Shown here: positions 8,319-16,761 of the stretch, in pieces | Layout of the letters: the number at the start of each line of letters is the position of its first letter | Position numbering within the stretch: position 1 is the first letter of the stretch | Assembly (NCBI GenBank): GCA_964586675.1 | Contig: CAZPHQ010000010.1 | Location: 25,290-89,289, forward strand | From: JADLGH01 sp964586675 | GTDB taxonomy: Bacteria; Desulfobacterota_D; UBA1144; Nemesobacterales; UBA2774 | Reading direction: 5' to 3' | Length of the DNA: 64,000 nucleotides | The notes under the pieces: generated by a model | Database searches by the model: none | Told to the model about the DNA's origin: nothing | Seen by the model: the letters and a program-made list of their open reading frames with translations, nothing else | Program-made: the position numbers and the translations under genes

Positions 8319-10037
8319 CTAACGTTTAAAACTTTTGATAATGGATATTTCCGTCTCAGACAATCCATACAGACTGAAGATCAAATCCTCATATTGGCTG
8401 CTGCACTCTGAAGCAGTTAGCAGCTCATTCTTCATACTGGAAGGAATATCGGACCATCTGGGCAAACGAATACGCCTAAGATGCTGTGCCTGATAGCGTA
8501 AATAGTCGCCCCGCATTCGGGTTGAATATGCCGAAATAAACATTTGCGCTATACCTGATAACAAAACAGATCGAAGTGCTTTCAAATCCCATTCATATGA
8601 CAAGATATAATACAAATTATGATGCGGATAGAATTCACCAGGTTCATAAACAATATGTGGAGTGCCTTTAATATCAGGGATCAGAAGCTTCGGAATTTTT
8701 GCCAGCTGAGGATATATGCGATCTATAGTCCTGTACCATCTATCAGGCGATTTGCGTGCAACATGTCTTTTGAGGATTAATTCTTTCTTATTTTCCAGAT
8801 ACCTCTTCAGTCTTGGATAGTTCTCCAAATCAATGAGATCACCACTCTCGGAAAAAGTATTGATGACGCCCTGCCCATGCCATTCTACCGTGCCATTCCG
8901 AATATCTTTTGTTGTTACCAGAGGCAGCTTCCTGTCGGCTTCAACATCCATCTCATCATAAGAGCTTATAAATATCTCATCGAGCCCCGTAGCAACACCA
9001 ATACCGACCTTGCAGCCGGATTTTTCTAAATCCGGGAACCGCTCCTCAAGACGACGAATCAGTGACAAGCACTCATGAGACTGCATTAACCAAGGTCGCG
9101 AGCCCGATACAATATTTACATCTACCGCGGGTTTTATATTATCGTCGCCACGTTCCTCTTCGGAAAGCAGCAATTTAGCCAGGGTCCTTAATTTCAAACC
9201 ATCGATTTCAGGTTTGTGGCAAACCCTGGTCTTTGCCGTTTTTCCCCTGGTTATCACCGTAATTGCCGGATATGCATCAACATCAGCATGAAACGCCGGT
9301 GTATTTACCATATCAACATATATCTTAAGATGAAAATTATCGGCAACCATTTTCCGCAATGGACCGCCATAACGGTTTTTCATCCAACGGTCAGAGCAAA
9401 TAAATCCGAGCTCGCCGCCCTTTGAGAGATGCAATAATGATTTTTCAATAAAGGGGATGTAAATATCGGCACGATCGTAAATCGTAGTAAAGTGTTTTTT
9501 ATATTCTGACAGCAGTACCTCGGGTATAGATTCTTGACGGATGTAGGGCGGATTTCCAACCACATAATCGAATCCGGAATTGAACGGTTGAAGCAGATAA
9601 TCCCCGCATACAAGCCATGAATCTATTAAATCCTTACTCTGCTCCGTTGTAAAATTATTTAGAAGCAGGTTCAGGATTTTTTCTTTAGTACTGTTAAAGG
9701 AGTCCCTATTCAATTCAACCGCTCTTATTGAAGTCTTTAAAAGAGCATATTCCCCAGCCTGTCTTCTTTCCATTTTGTAAGAATCAATTAACCTCTGTAT
9801 TGCTGGAATAAGAAAATCACCTTCTCCAAAGGAAGGTTCCAATAAACTGGATTCATATAGCGGCTTATCTTGTGTGTATGCGATCAGATCAAGAAGAAAA
9901 TCAACTACTTCTCTCCGTGTATAAATAGCTCCGCGATCATCAGCACCTGACTTGGACATTAATTTTATGGCTTCATCCAGCGAATCACTGTTATGATCTT
10001 GAGCCCGGAATAATGGAAGTGTCGAGGAGTATTCCAT
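8319..10037 (-). CDS. Type II N6-adenine DNA methyltransferase (M.PaeR7I-like)
   Basis: This is the modification enzyme of the PaeR7I-type system, expected to methylate the adenine in CTCGAG. The catalytic motif IV is NPPYIRQE (residues about 161-168) and the SAM-binding motif I region is LEPSFGEGDFLIPAI. The C-terminal half, from about residue 320 (GVATGLDEIFI, PLVTTKDIRN), is a TaqI/Eco57I-like target-recognition domain containing YYILSYEWDLKALRSVLLSG. The 572 residues fit a gamma-class methylase. It is first in the operon, so modification can precede restriction. The AT-rich composition contrasts with the GC-rich neighbours. The host sequence contains CTCGAG sites (for example 514, 1644 and 26415), so an active methylase would be needed. 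Confidence 0.93.
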   Translation of the reverse strand: MEYSSTLPLFRAQDHNSDSLDEAIKLMSKSGADDRGAIYTRREVVDFLLDLIAYTQDKPLYESSLLEPSFGEGDFLIPAIQRLIDSYKMERRQAGEYALLKTSIRAVELNRDSFNSTKEKILNLLLNNFTTEQSKDLIDSWLVCGDYLLQPFNSGFDYVVGNPPYIRQESIPEVLLSEYKKHFTTIYDRADIYIPFIEKSLLHLSKGGELGFICSDRWMKNRYGGPLRKMVADNFHLKIYVDMVNTPAFHADVDAYPAITVITRGKTAKTRVCHKPEIDGLKLRTLAKLLLSEEERGDDNIKPAVDVNIVSGSRPWLMQSHECLSLIRRLEERFPDLEKSGCKVGIGVATGLDEIFISSYDEMDVEADRKLPLVTTKDIRNGTVEWHGQGVINTFSESGDLIDLENYPRLKRYLENKKELILKRHVARKSPDRWYRTIDRIYPQLAKIPKLLIPDIKGTPHIVYEPGEFYPHHNLYYILSYEWDLKALRSVLLSGIAQMFISAYSTRMRGDYLRYQAQHLRRIRLPRWSDIPSSMKNELLTASECSSQYEDLIFSLYGLSETEISIIKSFKR

Positions 10038-10108
10038 TTCAGTTAATCATTTTACAATAAATTGGGTGGATAATGCGATACGAAAGAAATATTAATTTAG
10101 TGTAAGAA

Positions 10109-10552
10109 TCACCCGCACTCCCCGCAAATCCCGTGCAGATAAAGCCTCCGGGAGTCCACGCGAACCCCGTCCAGGCTCGATTTCTCCGGGTCGAGCTCGT
10201 AGCCGAGCTCCTTGAAGTATATGTCCGCAACCTTCCCGCACCTGTCGCAGACGAAGTGGTGGTGCTCTTCGAGGTTGGTGTCGTACCTCGTAGACGGGCC
10301 GCCGAGCTCGAGATGCGTAAGGAGCCCCGCCTCGACCATCTGCTCCATGTTCCTGTAAACGGTCGCCGGCGAGAGCATCGGGTATTCGGCGCTCGCCTTC
10401 TTGTATATATCGTCCACAGTCAGGTGCTGGCCGGCCTCCGCCAAGATGCTGAATATAGCCATTCTCTGCGGCGTCAGCTTAAGCCCCTTTTCCCGGGACT
10501 TTGCTACGAGCATTTCGAGCCTGTGGGCCCTTCCCGTATCTGTCCTTCCCAT
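10109..10552 (-). CDS. Fur-family transcriptional regulator, PerR-like
   Basis: The winged-helix DNA-binding half (residues about 20-90) includes LTPQRMAIFSILAEAGQHLT and LSPATVYRNMEQMVEAGLL. The metal half contains HHHFVCDRCGKVADI, with one CxxC, and ends with a second CxxC (ICGECG), the structural zinc site of PerR/Fur proteins. PerR proteins sense peroxide by metal-catalysed histidine oxidation; the histidine cluster is present. Divergent transcription from dps across an AT-rich intergenic region with two palindromes supports a PerR role controlling itself and dps. A generic Fur iron sensor cannot be excluded from sequence alone. Confidence 0.88.
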   Translation of the reverse strand: MGRTDTGRAHRLEMLVAKSREKGLKLTPQRMAIFSILAEAGQHLTVDDIYKKASAEYPMLSPATVYRNMEQMVEAGLLTHLELGGPSTRYDTNLEEHHHFVCDRCGKVADIYFKELGYELDPEKSSLDGVRVDSRRLYLHGICGECG

Positions 10553-10592
10553 AATAGAATAGTTTACCCGTAGCCCCTGAAATTGTAAATGC

Positions 10593-10630
10593 GATAATTA
10601 TCCGGATAAGAGTAATTATCACTTGATAAT
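10593..10630. promoter_or_regulatory. Candidate PerR/Fur operators between the regulator and dps
   Basis: Two palindromes lie in the shared 152 bp upstream region: GATAATTATC (10593-10602, perfect) and ATTATCA-CT-TGATAAT (10615-10630). GATAATTA at 10593 and TAATTATC at 10613 also form an inverted pair 12 bp apart. They resemble Fur/PerR boxes built from ATAAT half-sites. A TATAAT at 10662-10667 upstream of dps is a likely -10 element. Confidence 0.6.
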
Positions 10631-10704
10631 AATTCACAATCAACTAACCTTATTATTGCTATATAATTATAAAAGCCACAATAAACAAAGGGGGTTTATC
10701 AATC

Positions 10705-11178
10705 ATGCCAAACATCGGAATTGACGACAAAAACAGAGAGCAGGTCGGCAAAATTCTCAACAGGGTCCTCGCCGACGAATATGTCCTCTACACGAAAACG
10801 AGGGGCTACCACTGGAACGTCATCGGCCCTCAGTTCAACGACCTTCACAAGTTCTTCGAGGCCCAGTACGAAGTGCTCGACGACATCATCGACGACGTCG
10901 CCGAAAGGGCGCGAACAATAGGTGTAAATTCCCTCGGCTCTCTCCAGGAAATGGTCGACAATAAAACGCTGGAGGAGGACACGACCAAGGGCACCGACGC
11001 CAAGCACATGGTCAGGTCTTTACTCTCCGACCACGAAGCCATCGTCCGGAAGCTGCGTGTAGACCTCGAAAAGGCCGCCGACAAATATAAAGACATCGGC
11101 ACCAACGACTTCCTCACCGGGCTCATGGAAAAGCACGAGAAGATGGCGTGGATGCTGAGGTCCTATCTCGAAGATTAA
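10705..11178 (+). CDS. dps: Dps ferritin-like DNA-protection protein
   Basis: Dps dodecamers oxidise and store iron using hydrogen peroxide and protect DNA. The ferroxidase ligands are visible in TRGYHWNVIGPQFNDLHKFFEAQYEVLDDIIDDVAERAR (His about 35; Asp, Glu and Asp in the second helix), in the expected spacing for an inter-subunit site. The length of 157 residues is typical. AAAGGGGG lies about 11 bases before the ATG. The gene is divergent from a PerR-like regulator with candidate operators between them, consistent with peroxide or iron control. A GC-rich hairpin follows the stop. Confidence 0.96.
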   Translation: MPNIGIDDKNREQVGKILNRVLADEYVLYTKTRGYHWNVIGPQFNDLHKFFEAQYEVLDDIIDDVAERARTIGVNSLGSLQEMVDNKTLEEDTTKGTDAKHMVRSLLSDHEAIVRKLRVDLEKAADKYKDIGTNDFLTGLMEKHEKMAWMLRSYLED

Positions 11179-11203
11179 GCTCCTCTCAATCAGATTCTGA
11201 GCA

Positions 11204-11231
11204 GAAGCGCCGTCCCGGCGGGCGGCGCTTC
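11204..11231 (+). terminator. Terminator-like hairpin after dps
   Basis: A 9-bp perfect stem, GAAGCGCCG...CGGCGCTTC, with a 10-nt loop begins 25 bp after the dps stop. No strong T-run follows, so it may be a weak intrinsic terminator or an mRNA 3' stabilising hairpin. Confidence 0.5.
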
Positions 11232-11377
11232 GCATCCTTATCACCTGCGCCGACGCTCTACGGCTGGGGAGTATTCACTGTTACCGCGTCCACCCTCGAT
11301 TTGGTATAATAAACATGGACAAGAACCGCCCCGCCCTTCCGGCCGGAGATGGCCGGCCCCGGGCAAGGAGAAATATC

Positions 11378-11770
11378 ATGGGAATGAAAAAAATTATCGG
11401 TATTAAAAAAGACGAGCCCGACCAGGGCGTTAATTTCAAAAAAATCGAAAAAGACAGGCCGGTCAAATCGGAGCTCACGGAAGAAGAGGTTTTCTACGCT
11501 CTCATGAACGTTTACGACCCCGAGATACCCGTCAGCATCGTCGACCTCGGTCTCATATACGACGTCAATATTTCCTCCGGCAACAACGTCAGCATCAAGA
11601 TGTCGCTCACAACGCCGGGCTGCGGCATGGGCGCCATGATAGCGAGCCAGGCCGAACAGGCCGTGAAGGACATAGGCGCCAACAACGTTCTCGTCGAAAT
11701 CGTCTGGGACCCGCCATGGAACCCCGACATGATGTCCGACGAGGCCCGGCAGAAGCTCGGAATCGCCTGA
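11378..11770 (+). CDS. SufT/MIP18-type (DUF59) iron-sulfur assembly protein
   Basis: This is a single-domain DUF59 protein. The conserved core EEEVFYALMNVYDPEIPVSI, VDLGLIYDV and MSLTTPGCGMGAMI is intact, including the conserved cysteine of TTPGC, and it ends with WDPPWNPDMMSDEARQKLGI. Proteins of this type help transfer or assemble Fe-S clusters. The start at 11378 (MGMKKI) has AAGGAG 7 bases upstream; an in-frame ATG at 11315 would add a low-complexity 21-residue leader without support. It is followed 39 bp later by an Mrp-type ATPase that carries its own DUF59 domain, so the two probably act together. Confidence 0.88.
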   Translation: MGMKKIIGIKKDEPDQGVNFKKIEKDRPVKSELTEEEVFYALMNVYDPEIPVSIVDLGLIYDVNISSGNNVSIKMSLTTPGCGMGAMIASQAEQAVKDIGANNVLVEIVWDPPWNPDMMSDEARQKLGIA

Positions 11771-11809
11771 CCCTGCACAAATCTCACACAAGGAGCGTGG
11801 AACAATTTA

Positions 11810-12871
11810 ATGGAGCTTAGCCCCGACGGAATCCGGAGCGTCCTCAAGACGGTCAAGTACCCCGGGTTCACAAGAGACATCGTATCCTTCGGCATAGTAA
11901 AAGACATTAAAGTCGCTGGGACCAGCGTGGAAATATCACTCGTTCTCCCGAAGCCAGACAGCAAGCTCGAATCCGAGATAACTGAATCTGTCAGGAACAG
12001 AGTTCTCGAAACCCCCGGCGTCGGAGACGTCAGCATCCGCATAGCCTCGAGGGAGCCCAAGCCCGCCCCCGGTCAGGGGCCGGCCAGAGCCGAAGCATCG
12101 TCCAAGCTTCCCAAAGTGAAATACTACATCGCCGTCGCGAGCGGTAAGGGCGGCGTCGGCAAATCGACTGTCGCCGTCAACCTCGCGGTCGCCATCGCGA
12201 AGAAGCGTAAAAACGTCGGCCTCATGGATGCCGACATCTGGGGCCCGAGCCTGCCCATAATGCTAGGCGTAAAAGACAGGCCCCACGCGACGGAGCAGAA
12301 CAAGATCATCCCGCTCGAAAAATTCGGCCTCAAGCTCATGTCGATAGGTTTCCTCATAAGCGACGACGAAACCGTCATCTGGCGTGGGCCGATGGTGCAC
12401 GGCGCGATAAAGCAGTTCATCGAAGATGTCGAATGGGAAGACACCGAATACCTCGTCATAGACCTCCCGCCGGGAACGGGCGACGCACAGCTTTCCATAG
12501 TTCAGACGGCCCCACTCAGCGGCGGGCTGATAGTCACGACGCCTCAGGACGTCGCGCTCGTCGACGTCAAAAGAGGGGTCAACATGTTCCGCAAGCTCAA
12601 CGTCCCGATCCTGGGCGTCGTCGAAAACATGAGCTACCTCGACGTCCCCGGGGCAGAGCCGCTGGACATATTCGGGCGCGGCGGCGGAAGGCGCATGGCC
12701 GAGAAATTCGAGGTGCCTTTCCTCGGCGAGATACCGCTCGACCCGCGCATCAGGAAGGGCGGGGATACTGGTATCCCTATAGTCATGTCGGGTCCCGACA
12801 CGGCGGCCGGAAAGGCGTTCGACGCCCTCGCGGATATCGTCCTCGAAGCCGTAGAAAGCTCGGGGAAATAG
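11810..12871 (+). CDS. Mrp/NBP35-type P-loop ATPase, lacking all cysteines
   Basis: Residues 1-90 form a MIP18/DUF59 domain. The MinD/Mrp ATPase domain follows, with the deviant Walker A VASGKGGVGKSTVAVNL (about residues 108-124), switch I LMDADIWGPSLP and Walker B YLVIDLPPGTGDAQLS. Mrp/ApbC proteins normally carry a C-terminal CPxC motif that binds a bridging 4Fe-4S cluster; here the equivalent stretch reads ENMSYLDVPGAEPLDIFG, and I find no cysteine in the 353 residues. It therefore cannot hold a cluster in the known way, although the nucleotide-binding parts look intact. The upstream SufT-like gene keeps its conserved cysteine. AAGGAG lies 15 bases before the ATG. Confidence 0.93.
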   Translation: MELSPDGIRSVLKTVKYPGFTRDIVSFGIVKDIKVAGTSVEISLVLPKPDSKLESEITESVRNRVLETPGVGDVSIRIASREPKPAPGQGPARAEASSKLPKVKYYIAVASGKGGVGKSTVAVNLAVAIAKKRKNVGLMDADIWGPSLPIMLGVKDRPHATEQNKIIPLEKFGLKLMSIGFLISDDETVIWRGPMVHGAIKQFIEDVEWEDTEYLVIDLPPGTGDAQLSIVQTAPLSGGLIVTTPQDVALVDVKRGVNMFRKLNVPILGVVENMSYLDVPGAEPLDIFGRGGGRRMAEKFEVPFLGEIPLDPRIRKGGDTGIPIVMSGPDTAAGKAFDALADIVLEAVESSGK

Positions 12872-12967
12872 CGCCCCTGACCTATCCGACAGCCCTCGAA
12901 AACGGCTTGACGAAACCCCTCGGATGATTATTTTATGAGTATAAGCTTAAACCCGGGCGGATTAAAA

Positions 12968-12996
12968 TTGACGTAAACTGAGTTTGTGGCTATTCT
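12968..12996 (+). promoter_or_regulatory. Sigma-70 type promoter for the J-domain gene
   Basis: TTGACG (12968-12973) and TATTCT (12991-12996) are separated by 17 bp. A transcription start near 13003 would lie after the in-frame GTG at 12986, which supports the ATG at 13037 as the true start of the J-domain gene. Confidence 0.55.
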
Positions 12997-13036
12997 GTCC
13001 CTGACCCGCCGGGATGGAACAGCCCTCCTTGTACAT

Positions 13037-14065
13037 ATGGCGACTACAACCAAAGACTACTACAACATCCTCGGCGTATCCAAAACCGCCACAAAAGAAG
13101 AGATCAAGAAGGCCTACAGGGCGCTCGCGAGAAAGTACCATCCGGACTTAAACCCCGGCAACAAGGAATACGAAGAGAAGTTCAAGGAAATCCAGGAAGC
13201 GAACGAGGTCCTTTCAAACGAAGAGAAGCGAAAGGCCTACGACATGTTCGGCAGCGCCGAGTTCAGGCCCGGCGGGAGGACGACATGGCGGCGCGCGGGC
13301 GACGCACCCGGCGACGCACCCGGCGGCGCACCGGGCGGCGGCGGACGGCAGTATGAGTACACCTACAGCGGCGAAGACTTCCCGGGATTCGAAGAGATAT
13401 TCAAGGACATATTCGGTTTCTCCGGCGGCGGAGAGGCGAGGCAGACGAGATCGCGGAGCGAGGGCTTCCGCGACCTTTTCAACAACGCCCGTGGAGCGGC
13501 CCGCACACGAGACATCGAGCATCAGTTGGAGATCGATTTCGACACCGCGATAAAAGGCGGCGTCAGGGACATCTCCATCAGCCGCCAGAGAGAAGGCGGC
13601 GCCGCCGATATGGAGCAGCTGACGGTAAAGATACCGGCCGGCGTCGACAACGGCTCCCGCATACGTGTAAAGGGCAAGGGCGAAGCCTCGGGCGGCGGCC
13701 AGGGCGATCTTTACCTGAGAATAAAGGTAAGGCCCCACCCGATCTTCAGGCGTAAGGGCGACGACATATACCTCGAAGTTCCGGTATCCATATACGAGGC
13801 CGCGCTCGGAAAGAAGATAGACGTCCCGACGATAGACGGCTCGGCGGAGATGAGCCTCCCCTCCGGCGTGCAGAACGGCGCGAAGCTAAGGCTCAAGGGA
13901 AAAGGCGTCACCAACCTCAAGACGAAGGCGAGGGGCGATCAGTATATCGAGATAAAGCTCGTAATGCCCGATAAAATAACGGAAGACGAAAAGAAAAAAT
14001 TCGAAGAGCTCGAGAAGTCCCGGCCGTATAACCCGAGGACGAAATTCGAGAGATATATGAAATAA
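13037..14065 (+). CDS. DnaJ-family co-chaperone, CbpA-like (no zinc finger)
   Basis: The N-terminal J domain (residues 1-70) contains the HPD motif in ARKYHPDLNPGNKEY, which stimulates DnaK ATPase. A Gly-rich linker (GDAPGDAPGGAPGGGG) and a Gly/Phe region (YSGEDFPGFEEIFKDIFGFSGGG) follow, then two beta-barrel substrate-binding domains with VKIPAGVDNGSRIRVKGKG and GDLYLRIKVRPHPIFRRKGDD. The CxxCxGxG zinc finger is absent, so this is a class B, CbpA-type J protein rather than DnaJ. I used the ATG at 13037 because a promoter lies just upstream and overlaps the earlier GTG. No clear Shine-Dalgarno sequence is visible. It is followed 59 bp later by a DUF1844 gene. Confidence 0.93.
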   Translation: MATTTKDYYNILGVSKTATKEEIKKAYRALARKYHPDLNPGNKEYEEKFKEIQEANEVLSNEEKRKAYDMFGSAEFRPGGRTTWRRAGDAPGDAPGGAPGGGGRQYEYTYSGEDFPGFEEIFKDIFGFSGGGEARQTRSRSEGFRDLFNNARGAARTRDIEHQLEIDFDTAIKGGVRDISISRQREGGAADMEQLTVKIPAGVDNGSRIRVKGKGEASGGGQGDLYLRIKVRPHPIFRRKGDDIYLEVPVSIYEAALGKKIDVPTIDGSAEMSLPSGVQNGAKLRLKGKGVTNLKTKARGDQYIEIKLVMPDKITEDEKKKFEELEKSRPYNPRTKFERYMK

Positions 14066-14124
14066 ACGGGCGCGGCGCGAAGCAGTAGCCACCCGGAAAT
14101 ACCATAAAAGGAGCGGACGGAGAA

Positions 14125-14412
14125 ATGGGAAACGAAGATAACAAAAAGCAGTCGCCGGGAGAGTTCAGGCTCGACTTTTCGGCGTTCATACTATCGCTCA
14201 ACGCCTCCTCGCTCATACACCTGGGCGAGCTTCCCGACCCTCAATCGAGAGAAAGACACGTCGACATCTCCGCTGCGAAGCACACTATCGACATACTGGA
14301 AATTTTAAAAGAAAAGACAGCCGGGAATCTCGACGACAGCGAGGACAAGCTGCTCGCCGACATACTCTACAACCTCAGGCTGAAATACGTCCAGCACTCA
14401 CAGGGCAGATAA
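14125..14412 (+). CDS. DUF1844 family protein
   Basis: This small 95-residue helical protein has the family signature FSAFILSLNASSLIHLGELP followed by DPQSRERHVDISAAKHTIDILEILKEKT and a C-terminal LLADILYNLRLKYVQ. DUF1844 proteins are common in deltaproteobacteria-like genomes and have no established function. AAGGAG lies upstream at about 14108. It faces the PHP-phosphatase gene with only 8 bp between the stops, so a shared bidirectional terminator would have to lie inside the coding ends. Confidence 0.88.
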   Translation: MGNEDNKKQSPGEFRLDFSAFILSLNASSLIHLGELPDPQSRERHVDISAAKHTIDILEILKEKTAGNLDDSEDKLLADILYNLRLKYVQHSQGR

Positions 14413-14420
14413 CCGCCGCT

Positions 14421-15164
14421 TCACACCTTACCGGTCACAGCCTCTTTGTGCTCCGGGCGGCCCCTAAGAACCTCGTAGGTATTGGCGACGACCGTATCGA
14501 CGCCCTCCTGCCCCACTGCCTTCTTCAACACGGCCAGTCCGTCCGACACGACAGGATTCCTGTGCCTCGTCGAATGCGCGTCCGATGCGACGAAGTGCAC
14601 GGCCCCCAGCTTCGCCAGCTCTACCGAGCACTTTTTCGCCGAGTCGCCGAACCCGCCCGTGAGGCTCCCGGCGGTTATCTGAACGAGCGCCCCCATGTTT
14701 ATGAAATCCAGGATTCTCCTGGGAGAGCTTTGAAACTCGCGGTTCCTTTCCGGGTGCGCCATAACGGCCTTCTTGCCCTGCGTCTCTATGCCGAAAATAA
14801 CGTCTTCCAGCCCCATCGGAAGCGAATAGAACGGTATCTCTATCAGGACGAATTCCCCCTCGGCGAGCGGGAGTATCTTACCGTCCGAGAGGACTCGCGG
14901 AAGGTCCGGAATTATACCTATCTCCATGCCCGGATAGGCCGTAAAATCTATATCCTCGGCCCGGAGTCTCCGGTTCATCTCGGCGACGAGAGAGATCACA
15001 GTCTCCGGCGCGGGCTGCCACGTCGTCCCCTGTATCCAGTGCGGGGTCATAACGGCCCCCGTCACCCCGTCCGAAACGGCAATCCTCGCCATCTCCATCG
15101 TCTCTTCCCAGCTCTTGGAGCCGTCGTCTATGTTCGGAAGGAAGTGGCAATGTATGTCTATCAT
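14421..15164 (-). CDS. CpsB/YwqE-type PHP-domain tyrosine phosphatase
   Basis: All metal-binding motifs of PHP-type bacterial tyrosine phosphatases are visible: IDIHCHFLPNIDDG at the N-terminus, MTPHW (about residue 41), the glutamate in GMEIG (about 81), MAHPERNREF (about 137) and SDAHSTRHR (about 195). These Mn-dependent enzymes usually dephosphorylate the tyrosine kinase that controls capsule or exopolysaccharide export. No such kinase or wzx/wzy gene is adjacent, so its partner lies elsewhere; three glycosyltransferases occur 12 kb away. The 247 residues are normal for the family. Confidence 0.92.
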   Translation of the reverse strand: MIDIHCHFLPNIDDGSKSWEETMEMARIAVSDGVTGAVMTPHWIQGTTWQPAPETVISLVAEMNRRLRAEDIDFTAYPGMEIGIIPDLPRVLSDGKILPLAEGEFVLIEIPFYSLPMGLEDVIFGIETQGKKAVMAHPERNREFQSSPRRILDFINMGALVQITAGSLTGGFGDSAKKCSVELAKLGAVHFVASDAHSTRHRNPVVSDGLAVLKKAVGQEGVDTVVANTYEVLRGRPEHKEAVTGKV

Positions 15165-15209
15165 TCTGACAATTATATCTGACTGTCAGGGGCCGTAAAC
15201 TATTCTTAT

Positions 15210-15238
15210 TTTACAGACATTTCCGCCGTCATTATAAT
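15210..15238 (+). promoter_or_regulatory. Sigma-70 promoter of hldE
   Basis: TTTACA (15210-15215) and a perfect TATAAT (15233-15238) are 17 bp apart. Transcription would begin near 15245, giving a leader of about 35 nt before the ATG at 15280. Confidence 0.7.
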
Positions 15239-15279
15239 TAGAGCGTCCGCGCGATAAGGTTTACGCCGGGGAGCCCCAT

Positions 15280-16761
15280 ATGCCGATGAGCATTGATGAG
15301 ATTCTGAAGAAAATAGCAGGGAGGCGCGTTCTGGTAGTGGGAGATATGATGCTCGACCGTTACGTGAGGGGAACGGCCGAGAGAATATCCCCCGAAGCGC
15401 CCGTGCCCGTTCTGAAGGTGCGGGAGGAAACGTCTTCCCCGGGCGGTGCCGGAAACGTCGCCCTTAACCTCCTCGCACTCGGCGCTCGCGTCGAAATAGC
15501 CGGGGTAGTCGGGAACGATCCCGAAGGCAAGGCGCTCGTAAGCGAGCTCAAGAGCAGCGGCGCGGGGACGTCCTCCATCGTGACGGACCCCGGAAGGCCG
15601 ACTACGACCAAAACGAGGCTCGTCTCCGGCACCTCGCAGATAGCCCGCATGGACAGGGAAACGTCTTCCCCCCTCCCGAAGAACATAGAGAAAGCCCTCG
15701 CAGTCTCCATAAAAAAAACAATATCGAAATTCAAACCCCACGCCGTGATTATCTCCGACTACGATAAAGGCGCGGTCACAGAGAGCCTCGTCCGGGAGAT
15801 AGTAAAGCCCTCCGGAAAGGCCGGCATATTCGTCTCGGCCGACCCCAAGGGGCTCGACTATTCGAAGTATCTCGGAGTCGACGCGATAACCCCCAACCTC
15901 TCCGAAGCCGAGTCCGCGACCGGAATAAAGATCACGAACGAAGCCTCGCTCAAAAAGGCCGCCGAAAGGCTCCTCGACATAACAGGCGCCTACGCCGCCG
16001 TCGTTACGATGGGCGGAAAGGGGATGAGTTATTTCTCCTCCGACGGCGAGCACGGCTCCGTGCCCTCGCTCGCGAGGGAAGTGTTCGACGTAACCGGGGC
16101 CGGCGATACAGCCGTTAGCGTATTCACGCTCGCCTACGTTTCGACTGGCGACCTCGATGCTTCGGTGACAGCCGCCAACGCGGCGGCGGGAATAACTGTC
16201 GGCAAGAGCGGCGCTGCTTCCGTAACGCCCGGCGAAATGCTCTCCCACTTCCGGGCTGCGGGCGAGGAAGACTCGTCACGCTTTAAGACCCGGAAGGAGC
16301 TCGCGAAGATACTTTCCGGGCTCCGGGCGCGCGGGGAAAAAATCGTTTTCACGAACGGCTGCTTCGATCTCTTTCACGCAGGGCATATCAGGTTGCTGAA
16401 CGACGCGCGAAAGCTGGGCGACGTCCTCGTCGTCGCGATAAACAGCGACGCATCCGTGTCGCGGCTCAAGGGCAGGGAGCGTCCCTACGTCGCCGAAAGC
16501 GGAAGAGCCGCTTTACTCTCGTCGCTCGGATGCGTGGATTACGTCACCGTCTTCGGCGAAGACACCCCGCTCGAGCTGATAAAAGAGTTAAGGCCGGACA
16601 TCCTCGTAAAGGGCGGAGACTATAAAGCAGTGGACGTCGTCGGAAAGGAGATCGTCGAAGCCGGCGGCGGAGAGGTGAAAATAATCCCGCTCGTGGACGG
16701 CCTTTCCACATCGTCCATAGCCCGGAAGATAAAAAAGGGACTTAATAAAAAAGGGAAATGA
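15280..16761 (+). CDS. hldE: Bifunctional heptose 7-phosphate kinase / heptose 1-phosphate adenylyltransferase
   Basis: HldE carries out two steps in making ADP-glycero-manno-heptose for the LPS inner core. Residues 1-320 form a PfkB-type kinase domain with GDMMLDRYVRG, PGGAGNVALNL and the catalytic GAGDT motif (TGAGDTAVSVFTLAY). Residues about 350-490 form the nucleotidyltransferase, with TNGCFDLFHAGHIRLLNDAR (HxGH) and VKGGDYK. The 493 residues match the fused E. coli enzyme. GGGGAG lies just upstream of the ATG, and a near-consensus promoter lies at 15210. It is the clearest evidence in the window that the organism makes heptose-containing LPS. Confidence 0.97.
   Translation: MPMSIDEILKKIAGRRVLVVGDMMLDRYVRGTAERISPEAPVPVLKVREETSSPGGAGNVALNLLALGARVEIAGVVGNDPEGKALVSELKSSGAGTSSIVTDPGRPTTTKTRLVSGTSQIARMDRETSSPLPKNIEKALAVSIKKTISKFKPHAVIISDYDKGAVTESLVREIVKPSGKAGIFVSADPKGLDYSKYLGVDAITPNLSEAESATGIKITNEASLKKAAERLLDITGAYAAVVTMGGKGMSYFSSDGEHGSVPSLAREVFDVTGAGDTAVSVFTLAYVSTGDLDASVTAANAAAGITVGKSGAASVTPGEMLSHFRAAGEEDSSRFKTRKELAKILSGLRARGEKIVFTNGCFDLFHAGHIRLLNDARKLGDVLVVAINSDASVSRLKGRERPYVAESGRAALLSSLGCVDYVTVFGEDTPLELIKELRPDILVKGGDYKAVDVVGKEIVEAGGGEVKIIPLVDGLSTSSIARKIKKGLNKKGK

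Noticed and set aside
12986..13036. GTG start of the J-domain gene 17 codons upstream
   Set aside because: A -35/-10 pair covers this GTG and the expected transcription start lies after it; the family N-terminus begins at the ATG at 13037.
15238..16248. A 336-codon frame antisense to hldE
   Set aside because: This is a shadow of a GC-rich gene on the other strand; hldE has clear motifs, a promoter and a ribosome binding site.
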